NCBI RefSeq assembly: GCF_028769735.1
Contig: NC_088171.1
Span: forward strand, 91,558,912 to 91,622,911
DNA length: 64,000 nucleotides
Reading direction: 5' to 3'
Origin: Zonotrichia leucophrys gambelii
Taxonomy: Eukaryota; Chordata; Aves; Passeriformes; Passerellidae
The position numbers and the translations under genes are program-made. The notes beneath the pieces were generated by a model. It searched no databases and had not been told where the DNA came from. It worked only from the letters and a program-made list of their open reading frames with translations. Positions 41,931-53,200 of this stretch are shown here, in pieces (the first letter of the stretch is position 1; the number at the start of each line of letters is the position of its first letter).

Positions 41931-44900
41931 TCTCCCCCCACTGAGCAGCAAGTTACCTGTTTTGCCATGGGACAGAAGCAGTTGTGTCAGCTGCCCATCC
42001 ATTCCTCTCAAAAGAAGTTTGCTTTGAATTTTTATGCTAATATGATCCTATAGCAGGAAGACTAACTACTCATCTCTTCTTCCAGACTTTAATAATGTCT
42101 CCTAACTGATTCTTTTAAAAACTATTAAGAACATGAAAATTCTCCTTCATCCTCCTGGATCTGATCAACTCTGCTCCAGCACCCTGTGCTCCTGCAGGCA
42201 GGCAGAGTGGCTGGGGCCCTCAGCAGCCAGACAGACCCACTGCAAACCACATTTCTCCACAATGCAACATCCAGAAATGCTGCAGTTTCACACTCCATCT
42301 TTATTTTCTTTTTTTTTTTCCCTTTTCATCTACTTTACCAGATTTACTCCACTTGCCATCTCCATTGTTCTTTGTGCAGTTGTAACTGATGCTGGAACAT
42401 CTGAGATGTTCAAATCTTTCTGAAAAGGCTGCCAGTCCTTACTTAAGAAATCATGACAAGCAAATGCTTCAGGAGACCCAAATGTGATAAAAATAATTTC
42501 AGGAATCAAAAAGTGACTATTTTAATACAGTCTCATTTCAAATAAGCTCTATTTTTTACCAGTGTACGTCAGCAATCATCAACCATCATTGTCTTCTACA
42601 ATGAAAAACGTGCACACCCAGCTCACAGGCATGCTTGCACTTCTTTTCTTACCCCTTGTTTTTGCCTTTTTATTTTTTTCATGTTGCTGATTTATTGTTT
42701 GTTTGTTTTCAAGCAAGACAGAAATAAAATTAACTTTTCCATATGGAGAACACCAGCCACAGAGCACTTGTGTCTGTGCAGTACAAATGCTCAAGAATAA
42801 ACTGCTTCTCCTCATCCAGCATGCAGAGTGCATATCCCAGGCTGTGCGGGTAGAAGCTTAGAGCTTCAGTCAGATGAAAGATAATAAAATGAGCTTGGGC
42901 CTCATTAACTTACCCTGTTGATGTGAATATTAACATAAATTAAAATCCAAGCTCCAAAAAGAAAACGCAGTCCCAGCTCTCATCACAGGCAAACTGCAAG
43001 CAGTAATAACTTCCTTGAATTAATTTACTTCATCATACTCTAAAGCTACAGTAAGACACTCAACATAAAGGCCTTCTTCACATGGTTTTGGAAGTTTTGT
43101 AACCAAGTGCAATTTCAAGAATTAAATCTCTGGTTATGCACTTTGTTTATGGCTTTGATTAATACCCTGCTGCTTTGACTTCATATAGAGAAAGAGTCTA
43201 GGAAGGCATTTTTCTTTCTTTCAGGACCTAGTTCAGCTCGATATGCAAAAAAACGTTTATGAACATATCAGAATCTAGAGAACCTTGCTCAAATTAATTT
43301 AATGAGGTGTATTGAAAATGATGAAAAGATGTTTCTCATTAATTTTTCTCTCTTCTGGAATAATGCTTTCCTTTTACTGATGTTCAGTTCTTTTACTCTG
43401 TTCTAAATAGATGTTATATTACCTTCATTATGGTTACATTATCAGTACTACACTAGTTATGCAAATAAGGACTCTTCATCTTATTTCTCTCCTCTGCTAT
43501 TCCTACAGGGGATCTGTGTTTACAGTGTAGTCTTTGTACTTATGAAAGAAAAACTGAGGTGGAGGGAAGAAAGGAACTGCTGGATTTTTTACTTATACTA
43601 TGAACTTCATATTTATCATGGAAGTTAGAGCATGTCTTTAACAACTTAACAAAGAGAAAAACATTTATGGAGATCATTCATTCCTCCTAAAGTTCAGTCC
43701 AGTCTTGAACTGTCCCTTAGGAAAGCATCACCCTCTCCCTGGTGTAAGAAGTTCAATGCATTAAATGGTCATCAGTAATACTCACCCAAAATCTTTAGGC
43801 CTTTTTTTAGCATTGTTAATCCCAGTCACCAGCTGAATATTTTAAAAGTGCTTTCCCCAGAATCCACTGCCTCATTTGACTCCCATCATGAGATTCATCT
43901 TCCACACCACAGGACACTCTGTTCTTTCCTGACATAGCTGACATGGAAAGACACTGAAATTGAGTTTACCCTCAGATTCCCCATGCTGAATGGATGGACT
44001 CCCTTGGCCAAGGGGATTTTATTCATCATAGAACTTACCCCACTCTTTAGGATACAATTGCCTATTTCTCCATCTACATTCAGGGTTGTAAGCTGTCCCC
44101 TGTGAACTGTGGTAGTCCTGAGATAGATATCTGTTCCTGCCCCTGTGGCAGAGACATTTCCTACCAGTAACTTGTATGTCCCTGTAAGATAACTAACCCT
44201 GCAGAAGAGTAGAGCAGCAGATCACATGATTTTTCAGCATGTGTTTATGTGTTTATTTAATTGGCAAGGATTGATTTCAATTTTTTTGGTCCATCAAGCT
44301 ACACACTGCTTTATGCACTGCAGTTTTCTTTATATTTAATACCCAGATCACTGGCTTGGCTTACAATGGATGCCTCTGCTGACAGTCCTCTGTCATACCA
44401 TCTTTCTGACACTGTTCCCAATGCAGTTGCTGTGGGCAGAGCTGCATCTCCTCAAAGACAAGCTTTCTGCATAAAAAGCATCCCACAGTCTGCTAAACTG
44501 CTTTTTCACCTGTCAGGCAGCCATTTGGCTACCCATAAATTACATTATTCCTTCTTGCTCTACGTAGCATCCTCCTCATGTTTTTTCAGTGCTCTTGATG
44601 AGGGCTTCTGCCTTCAGATGCTAAAAAGTCTCTTCTACTTTTTTCTAACTACTCAATCTAATGTTTTTGTGTTCTTTGGTGGCCAAACATGCCACTCACA
44701 ATTGCCAAGTGCATCAGGACCCCTAATAGTTTGCTAGATTGCTGACTGAGCTCTTCTTTTGCAGGTGAAGTAGCAAGAACGAAAACCAAGAACAAAACTT
44801 CTTCAAAGAAGATGTAAGCCAGCGATCAGTGATGTTATTGCTATATGGGCCATGTTATCTGCATTTTCTGAGTGATGACTCTGCTAGCAGGACTTACTGG

Positions 44901-45833
44901 GTTTTATTTTGGCACCTCTGATCTTGGTTTAGCTATGGCTGCAGAATCACAAAACAGTTGGTATCATCTGCTTAACTTGTTCTTTGACCTGAAGCTGACA
45001 GATTTCACTGTATATCGTAAAGGACAAAGAAAACACAGTGATTGTAGTGTAACTACTGTTGTTGGCTTGCCAACAAGAAAGACTGGCCAAACAGACTAGC
45101 AAGGTACAAAGATAACCTCCCCAAGCCAAGAGAGGGCTCGAGGAAGGGAGTCCACTCCCACTTCTGAACTCTTCCTGGTGAAGAATTTCAGTGACCAACA
45201 GCTCACCTCAGGGCTCAGAAGGGTGCAGGAAAAGTGTGTACAAAAGCCCACATAAGTTTCATAGTACAAAAAAAGGGAAAAGTGTAATTTTTTTATCTGA
45301 AGTCATTGAATCATTTGGAATACCATGTGTCTGATGGTCTTCTCCCATCTCCCAGAATTAGCACAAGAGAAAGAGAGAGCACAGAATTCACCAGCTCATG
45401 TGAGATGCAAGGTATTTTCTGTGTAAAGTCTTTATTCCAAGAGTTACATAAACCAAATGATTCAATGCTTCCTGAAATTGCCATGGAAAAGGCTGGCAAT
45501 GAGAAGTGCTTTCCCATTCCTCTCTCAGCACTCACCACTATTTTCCACCATTATATTTATGCCACTTCCCCTTAGGTTTACTCTAGTTTACTAAGTTCAT
45601 CTTGTCTATAAGGGAGAACAGGCTGTTGCCTTATTCTGATCATTTTTAATAATTTTTAATTTTAGACATGAGCATGAATCTGGAAATCAAATGTATTTTA
45701 AAAAAATTAAAAAGAGAACTTGGAACACCTGAAGAAGGAAGAAGAATGGTTTTCCTACTCTTTCTCCTTGAGAGGAAATATTTTTACAGGTGGTTTTCAG
45801 ATCAACCTGAGCAATGTCTCAAATAATGTAGAA

Positions 45834-45925
45834 ACAAGCAAACAAAAATAAGAAAACAAACCAAAATCAAACACAAACAAAACACTACACACACACATGC
45901 ACTACAAAAGTAAAAAAAAAAAAAG
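45834..45925. repeat. A/C-rich low-complexity tract
   Basis: About 90 bases are almost entirely A and C on the + strand ('aaacaaacaaaaataagaaaacaaacc...', then 'acactacacacacacatgc', then a 13-base A-run). It is strongly strand-asymmetric simple sequence. Confidence 0.9.
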
Positions 45926-46447
45926 TGACAGGAGTTTTCTACCACTTGCCTACTCCTCCTCCCCCAGTGGTTATGTTGGTCAAACCTGTCACTGGGCAAA
46001 ACACATTACTAGCAGAGGGAGAAGACAATTCAATATTGAATCATGGTTATTTCATATGGTTTCCCAGATGGAAAACCATAAATCAGGGTGAGGGTTTACT
46101 GCAAAACAAAACAGTCTGGAGAAGGGAGAAAACATATGCATGAATGCATATATTAAAAGCAATTTGAGAAAGCCAATTAGACATTTAGAAAATGACAGGC
46201 AATGAAGAATAAGTTTCCACATTTTCCCAATCAAAACTTTGCATTTGAAACTGTTCTCTGGATGTATTGACAATTTGAGTAGCTGTAAGTACATTGATTT
46301 CACAGTGCAGAATTAAACCTCCCTGCTGCCAAATTTGGAACATTGAAGTCCTGTGTGCAAAGTTAATATGGAATCATAGGCTCACTGAGGTTGAGAAGAC
46401 ATCCAAGATCATTGAGTCCAATCTTTGAGTGACCACCACCATTTCAA

Positions 46448-46768
46448 CTAAACCGTGTCACTAAGTGCCATGTCCAAGTGTTTCTTGAACACCTCCAGGG
46501 ATGGTGACTCCACCACGTCCCTGGGACGGTTCTCCCAATGCTTAACAGCCCTTTCTGTGAAGAAATTCTTCCTGATGTCCACCCTGAATCTCCCCTGGCA
46601 CAAGTTGAGGCCATTTCTTCTTGTCCTGTCACTAGTCCCTTGGGAGAAGAGATCAACCCCCACCTTTCTACAACCTCTTTTCAGGGAGGTATAAAGAGTG
46701 ATAAGGTCTCCCCAGAGCCTCTTTATCTCCATATACTTACATAACCCCAGCTCCCTCAGCCACTCCAT
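46448..46768 (-). pseudogene. CR1 ORF2 C-terminal remnant
   Basis: A 106-codon open piece of the CR1 ORF2 polyprotein covers the region after the reverse transcriptase core. It includes LRELGLCKYMEIKRLWGDL and SDRTRRNGLNL, features typical of the C-terminal segment of avian CR1 proteins. It has no intact upstream frame and is a fossil of the surrounding LINE. Confidence 0.9.
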
Positions 46769-48102
46769 AGAGGACTTTACTCTCCAGACCCTTCACCCTG
46801 TTACCCTTCTCTGGGCCCACTCCAGCACCTAATTTGTCCCTTCTTGGAGTGAAGGCCCCAGAATCGGACACAGGATTTGAGGTGTGGCCTCGCAACTGTT
46901 GAGCACAGGGGGACAATCACTTCCCTGGTCCTGCTGGCCACACTATTTTCGACACAGGCCAGGAGACCATTGACCTTCTTGACCACCTGGGCCCACACTG
47001 ACTCATGTTCAGCCACTGTCACTCAGCACTCCCAGGTCCTTTTCCACCAGCAGCTTTCCAGCCACTCTGCTCCCAGCCTGTAGTGCTGCCTGGGGTTGTT
47101 GTGACCCAAGGGCAGGACCTGGTACTTGGCCTTGTTGAACCTCACATTGTCAACCTTGGCCCATTGGTCCAGCCTGTCCAGATCCCTCTGTAGATCCCTC
47201 CTGCCCTCCAGCAGATCAACACTGGGTGTTGTCTACACTCACTGGCTTGATCTCCCCATCCATATGAGGAGATCAGACAGGATATTAGACAGGATTGGCC
47301 CAAATACTGAGTCTTGGTGAACCCCATTGGTGATCAGCCTCCAGCTGCTTGTGGCATCATTCACCATGACTCCCAGGCCTGGCCATCCAGGCAATTTTTC
47401 ACCCAGCAAAGAGTGCACTAATTCCAGCCATGGATTTCCAGCTTTCAGAGAAAAATGCTGTAGGAAACAGTAATCAAGGCTTTACTGAGGTCTAGGTATA
47501 CATATCCACAGCCTTTCCCTCATCCACTACAGGGATCACAGGCTCATATAAGCAGATCAGGTTGGTCAAGCAGGAACTGCCTTTCCTAAACCTGTGCTTG
47601 CTGGGCCTGATCCCCTGGCTATCTTGTCCATGTGATTGCACTCAAGATGGTCTTCTCCACAACCTTCCCCAGGCCTGTACTTCCCTGGATCCTGCTTCTG
47701 ACACTTCCTGCAGGTAGGTGTCACATTTGCTAATCTCCAGTTGTTTGGGATCTCCCTGGTTAACCAGGACCGATGATTGATGCAGTTCTGCCAGCTCCCT
47801 CAGGCACTCCAATGAATGTCACCTGGTCCCATTGATTTATGAGTGTCAAAGTGGCTCTGCAGGCCACCAACTACTTCCCCATGAACTGCAGGTCATCTAT
47901 TTTGCTCCCTATCTCTGTGTAGAAGCTCAGGGCTCTCCTGAGGATAACCAGTCTTTCTGTTAAAGACTGAGACAAAGAAGGCATTAGACACCTCAGCCTT
48001 TTCCTCATCCTTAGTGACAAGGTTCCTCCCTGAATCCAAGAAATGATGGAGATTTTCCTTGGCTCTTTATTTATTGTTAACTAATTTATTTTAAAAAAAT
48101 TA

Positions 48103-48352
48103 TTATCTTCCATAGCAGTGTCCAGATTGAGCTCTTGCTAAGCTTTCAGCTAGTTTTCTCTGTACATATTCCAACAACATCCTTGTATTCTTTCTGAGTT
48201 GCTTGCCGCTTCTCCCAGAGGTCATAAATTCTGTTCTTTCCTTGAGTTGCAGTAAAATCTCCCTGTTCAACCAGGCCGATCTTCTTCCTCGCTGGCTCAT
48301 CTTTCAGCACAATGGGACAGCCTGCTCCTGCACCTTTAAGATTTCCCTCCAA
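48103..48352 (-). pseudogene. CR1 ORF2 middle-region remnant, frameshifted
   Basis: Two overlapping minus-strand frames share this stretch of the CR1 polyprotein. One carries RGRRSAWLNREILLQLKE (48103-48300), the other YDLWEKRQATQKEYKDVVG (48146-48352). In an intact element these follow each other in a single frame, so a small indel separates them here. Confidence 0.88.
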
Positions 48353-49530
48353 AAGTAGCTTCAGCCTTCATGGATCCGTTTGTTATTAAGGACTGTTTCC
48401 CAAGTCCTGAACAGTCCAAAATGTGCTCTCAGGAAGTTCAGGGCAGAGGTTTTGTTGATGGCCACTCCTTACTGAACCTAGGATTGAAAATTCTCTCATT
48501 TCATGGTTGCTGTCCCCAACACAACCTCTGACCGCCACATCTCTCACCAGCCCTTCTCTGTTTGTAGGCAGCAGGACCTCATCCCTGTAGGCTCACTTAC
48601 CAGCGGCAACAGGAATTTATCTTCCATAAACTCCAGGAACCTCCTAGACTGCCTCCTCTTCTCTGTGTTCAGTTTCCATCAGAAGATCAGCAAGTTTAAA
48701 TCTCCCATTACCCATATTCTTGAGCTGATAAGACATTTTGCATAAATATTGTTTTGGTTTACCATGTAAGAATATTTTGACAGGATGTTCTGGGCTTATG
48801 TATTTTTTATAAATTGCTGCTCTTTTGGTAAAGCAGAAATGTGGGGTGAACAACAGCAGCAAATAGTTACAATTTCCCATCTTGCATAGCAAGAATACAC
48901 AGCATACCAGGATTTACATCTAACTTCACCCATAGCTTTCATTGTCCTGCTTTTTACATTTTCCTTACTGTGTTATTGTTGGGGGGTTTTTAATCATTAA
49001 GTTCAAATTGACATCCTTGGGCCAACTGAGTTTTAATTTAGGAGTATGAAACAAAAATAGCTTTATGAGACAAGAATTAAACAAATGAGAAATGAGCATA
49101 TGGCAAAACCCAAGCCCTTTTAGCTGCTCTTTGAATGTAATATGATTTATAACAGTGAGGTTATGTGGTAGAGTTTAGAGTGCAAAGCTTACTAAATAAT
49201 GAATACAGTGCTTCCATGTAATTTTGTTGGCAATGGCCCTGAGCAATTTTAATTAGCTTCACCTCCCATTAACAGCAAGGACAGCTGTGAATGTGCAGCC
49301 TTCCTACAAGAGTTCTGCAAGTTGACTTATTCAGATTTAATTTTTTTGCTATCAAAACCCATCTCCACCAACACAAAGGAGCACAGAGGAGTGATGACAA
49401 GCAGCCAAACCCCAATATCCTAATCAGAGCTGAGTACCCTGACCTGGCTATTCCCAGGCTCAGCCCTGGTACAAAACCCATCATCAAGATGAGTTTGGGT
49501 GGGAGAGCCCTTCCACATAGCCTTACAGAC

Positions 49531-49811
49531 TGAGGGGATGTTACTGCCTTAAGGGATGTGGAAGTCTTCGAGGCATGCGAGTGAGGAGCAGGTTTTAAGG
49601 GAGGAACAGTGAGGGATCAAGGAGGTTTCAGGGAAATAAGCACAGGAAACCCCCCAAGAAATAGGATAAAAGCAGTTGGTTGTATGCAAACAGGTAATTT
49701 TTTAGCACATTCATCTGGCACGCCCTGTGCACGACTGCAATAGCCTGTCCTGTATTCTCATTAAACTCCATTTCTATTTTCCTGGGTGAGAACCTCTCTG
49801 CATTGTGTCCA
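49531..49811 (+). mobile_element. Possible endogenous retrovirus LTR (about 280 bp)
   Basis: Starting TGAGGGGATG and ending ...ttgtgtCCA, this stretch has the order of a short avian LTR: a TATA-like GATAAAAG (49665-49672), a poly(A)-type ATTAAA about 90 bases later (49760-49765), then a pyrimidine-rich 'ctccatttctattttcctgggtgag' stretch and CA at the end. The next bases, TGGAGGCCC (from 49812), could be a primer-binding site of the tRNA-Gln class, but the match beyond nine bases is poor. The left boundary is a guess and I cannot see the partner LTR. A solo or very old copy is the most that can be claimed. Confidence 0.35.
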
Positions 49812-50280
49812 TGGAGGCCCAACTACCACTGATCAGGGTAAGAGACCATGAAGAACAGAACCCCTTTGTCTGGCATGTCAGAAACTGGAGAAAATAGCAC
49901 ACCTGCAGACATGCATGGGTGTGTAGAGTGCTGTGTAATCACTGGCAAACACAGAGTGAGAGTGGCCAGTGAGCAGGGTGAGAGTTCTGGCAGCCAGGTC
50001 TTGCAGCAGCCAGAAGGGCTGTCCAGATGGGCAGCACAGTGGAGAGACCAGGATGTCTGAGAGCTGGCTGCTGGAGGGATCAGGAACCCAAAACCGGCTC
50101 TTGGAGAGATTGTGGCAAATGGAGGTCAGCTCAGACACCTTTGCATGCTGTGTGCCAAAGGCACTGGAGAGCAGAGGATCCCAGGACAATTGGCTGGGTA
50201 GTCTGTGGGTTTAAGGCCAGTGGCTGGAGAGATCCCTAGTGTGCCTCTGTGTGTCTGAGCACCAGCACGGGAGAGTCACA
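49812..50280 (+). repeat. Possible retroviral leader or unclassified GC-rich repeat
   Basis: This follows the LTR-like segment and is rich in CTGGAG and CAGCAG motifs. 'ctgctggagggatc' and 'tggctggagagatc' recur about 150 bp apart, and 'gggtaagag' resembles a splice donor. No gag-like protein can be read from it. It may be the internal start of an old endogenous retrovirus or an unrelated repeat. Confidence 0.25.
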
Positions 50281-53200
50281 GATGCCATCTGATCCAAACC
50301 TCGGGGTGATCTTGGCTTGTCTTGTGATAATATGTACAAGCAGTTGCTTCTTTACACAATTTACCAGCAGTGGGAATTTTTGTCTTGATGCATTACCCAG
50401 GATGTTTAGCCAGACAAACCAGACCTCATCTCTTCCAGGCCTGGAGTTAGTGCCATCCTGTTGTTCCCTTCTGTGCTTATGTCATGGCAAAGTTCTTCCA
50501 TGGCCTTAAAAGTGCTTGAGACAGGGAACTGTCTCTAAGTCCTTACAATTCCCTGTGTGCCTGCAGGACACACCTGCCCAGCCTGGCTGCTGGGCACATG
50601 GGGCTACAAAAGCAGTCTCACCTCCATCTGGCTACCAGATTTGGCAGCTCCTGACAATTTCTTCCTGAAGTGGCAGCTGAAGGGTGCAAACAGCCTCCCC
50701 CATCATTTCCTCAAGGAAAGGTTAACAGGACATCTTGCTACGAACTCAAGGTCAGACAGCAGCTGTCTTCTGACACTGACACTTATCTGTGCTGGTGGAA
50801 TCAGTGATATTTATGACTCTTGCTATTATCTGAAGCCTAATGTTCACCTGCAACACTAAGCTCAGCTGCAGTTCCAAGAAGGCATGGCTTAAGGAGTTTG
50901 GAGCTCTTTGTCCTCAACCGCTTAGCTGCTGCCACATGAAGAAATTGCATCATTTCTGTTCTTCTGCCCATTTACCTCCTCTGTCCCACTAGCCAGCTTC
51001 CAGCTTGATATCTGCTCCCTTCAGTGCAGAAGCCTTCTGGCAAATCACTGCAATGAGCCCAAGAAATGGCTGTAAGTCCCTGAGAACAGCATGCCCCAGG
51101 AGCCCCTCACCTCTTTGCTGCCCCTGCCTGCACCCTGGTGGCTGCAGAGCAGACCTCTGCTCATGTGTGAGGCAATCCCTGTCTAATTCCTAACATCAAG
51201 GAAATCTGGAGAGACAGCAGTAAGCAGAAGAAACTCGCCTCAGGACCAGAGATCTGCTGATTAGGTGATGACTATGGTTAGGTGTGCCCAAAGAATTTTA
51301 ATCCTGCCCTTCCTCAAAGCTCAAGCCCTTTCCAGCCTCAACACCAGATACAAAGAATTTCTCTAGTGCGTGTGGATTACCCAGCAAACAAACACAGCCC
51401 AAAATACAAGACTGACAATCTGTTCCTTGCCTGGCCCAATTTTCGCTTATTTTAAAGGAGGAAAAATTAATAAGGGTGTTTCTGTTAGTTTTTAAATAAA
51501 ATCTATTATGATGTCTGCGTTATTACCAGAGGTATGTTACAAGGACCATAAATCTGACCTCACAGTTCTCATCACCTTCTGTTATCTGGTAGCAATTCTC
51601 AGGGGGAAGAGGAGGGGGGAGTACTTTATCACTAAGGGAATAAAAAAACTGGACGTATTCTGTTTCAATATACCAATTTGCTATAAAATGTTGATATTCT
51701 TGGACAGCAGATGCTTTGAGTCTTGCCAAATAGGAGAAGAAAATCAAAATAGGTTTTTTTTGTCGTTATTACAAAGAGTACTGTATATTTATAGGTCTGT
51801 AACATATCCTCACCTCTTTTGCAGTCTGTCAGGCAGCTGGAAGTTTTCTAAATTACACAAAAATACCAGTTTTAGTTCTGTCACTACAGAAACTTAGAGC
51901 GGCCAAATCCAGAGAACAGAGCAGAAGTCTACACCAAACGGATAAGCCAGATGGGAGGGCTCTACATGATGGCAGACTTCACAAAACAGTCTGACTGCTC
52001 AGAGAAAGCTGAATGAATTACTGAAAGTTTTTCCTTAGACATGCATTCATGTTTGATGTGGAATATGTGAGCCCAGATGTTTTCTCGTGTTGTATTTTAA
52101 AAGAACTCTGGCCACAAGGGATAAAGCAGTAGCTGGTGAAGGGTGCAATAGCTCCAGCGGCTTTGCTGAGGAGGAGAAACAGCCAGTGAAACTAATCAAG
52201 GAGAAAGAGCAAGTGGGAAAGGGACTTAGAGATAAATTAGTGTCTTGTACCGCTTGTGTTCCAAAACACTTTCCCCCCAGCCTGACCCACCATCAAATGA
52301 AGAAGTGTTAGCTAGCAGGAGATGCTCAGGTGATGTCTGTACAGCCAACACTTCCTTCCCATAATTACAGTGCTGATAGAGCTCCATGCACAAGCCTGCT
52401 TTGGCAGCAGTGGAGATCCTCAGAGCAAGGGGCAGCTTTAGAGAATAGGTAGCCTGGCCTTACAGCTATTAATTTATTTGATTGTGTCTCCACTGTTATT
52501 TCACTGCTGACTGTAAAGCAGGTTGCTTGAGCCTTCAGAGACGTAGCTTTGTGGAGGGAGCAGGCTAACTTTTGCAATATCACAGGGGTTGTTATAATTG
52601 TGGTGCTTTTCATACCTGAGGTAATAAGTAGACTATTCCCCTGAAGACAGAATTAGCAACAAGGACAGAGCACACACCTGGAGCAAGTTAATTACTCAGT
52701 ACAGGACAAAAACTAATAGCTGTGAAAAAAACAGCTGGGGGGCTGACCAAAGTGTATTTAAGGGACTTCACTTTTAAAAACCACTTGGCCTTCAAAGTAG
52801 TCTGTAATCAGATATGCAAAACGGAGCTAAAAAAAAAATCACAGAGTTTCTGAAATCTTAAGGCAGGAGGTCTTCCTCTCAAGAAAGGGAGGATGTGCTG
52901 TCTCTAGACAGATTTCTAATTTAGGAAAATAAGTTCTCTCTATACAAAGATGTTGGCAGGCCTACTTAGCTCTTATCAACTTTGTTTAGGCTTCCTAGCA
53001 AGTCACCACATGATGTCTTTAACTACAGAGTTAAAGAAAGCTTCTAGCTAAATGGCTTGCTGGCAAAGATGTCTACTTTTAAACTACACCTATACCTATA
53101 AAATAGGTATTCAAAAATTCATCCAAACATCTGGGCTCAGAGGTAAAATATCTAAGAAGACAAAAACAACCACAAGTATCCTAATGCCAACCATTATCAA

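Larger units (their letters stand above)
36401..46370. other. Presumed intergenic sequence after GABBR2
   Basis: I recognise no exon in this 10-kb stretch. It includes a TA/GT-rich patch (36449-36488), a T-run (37631-37646), a GT-rich patch (about 38968-39010), a CR1 3' end at 41718-41930 and an A/C-rich tract at 45834-45925. The longest open frames are a 100-codon one on the minus strand at 37673-37975 and a 158-codon one on the + strand at 44261-44737; neither has a recognisable domain. Confidence 0.6.
46371..48715 (-). mobile_element. Long CR1 LINE copy (about 2.3 kb), minus orientation
   Basis: This is the largest repeat in the window. The 3' end is at left ('gaatcataggctcactgaggttgagaag') and the sequence continues without a large gap through the reverse complement of CR1 ORF2. 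On the minus strand a 106-residue C-terminal ORF2 remnant ends in FFTERAVKHWENRPRDVVE and SPSLEVFKKHLDMAL (46448-46768). Farther 5', GRRSAWLNREILLQLKE and YDLWEKRQATQKEYKDVVG (about 48100-48350) mark the stretch between the endonuclease and reverse transcriptase. The element breaks off near 48715 inside the endonuclease-coding part. Stops and frameshifts split the ORF, so it is dead. It lies downstream of GABBR2, opposite to its strand. Confidence 0.95.

Noticed and set aside
44261..44737. 158-codon + strand frame
   Set aside because: Product has no recognisable domain or family resemblance and no splice or promoter context. The hydrophobic stretches follow from T-rich sequence.
44750..44816. 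Acceptor-like 'cttcttttgcag' followed by a short open stretch
   Set aside because: The next codons reach a TAG within three codons in one frame, and no donor or homology supports an exon.
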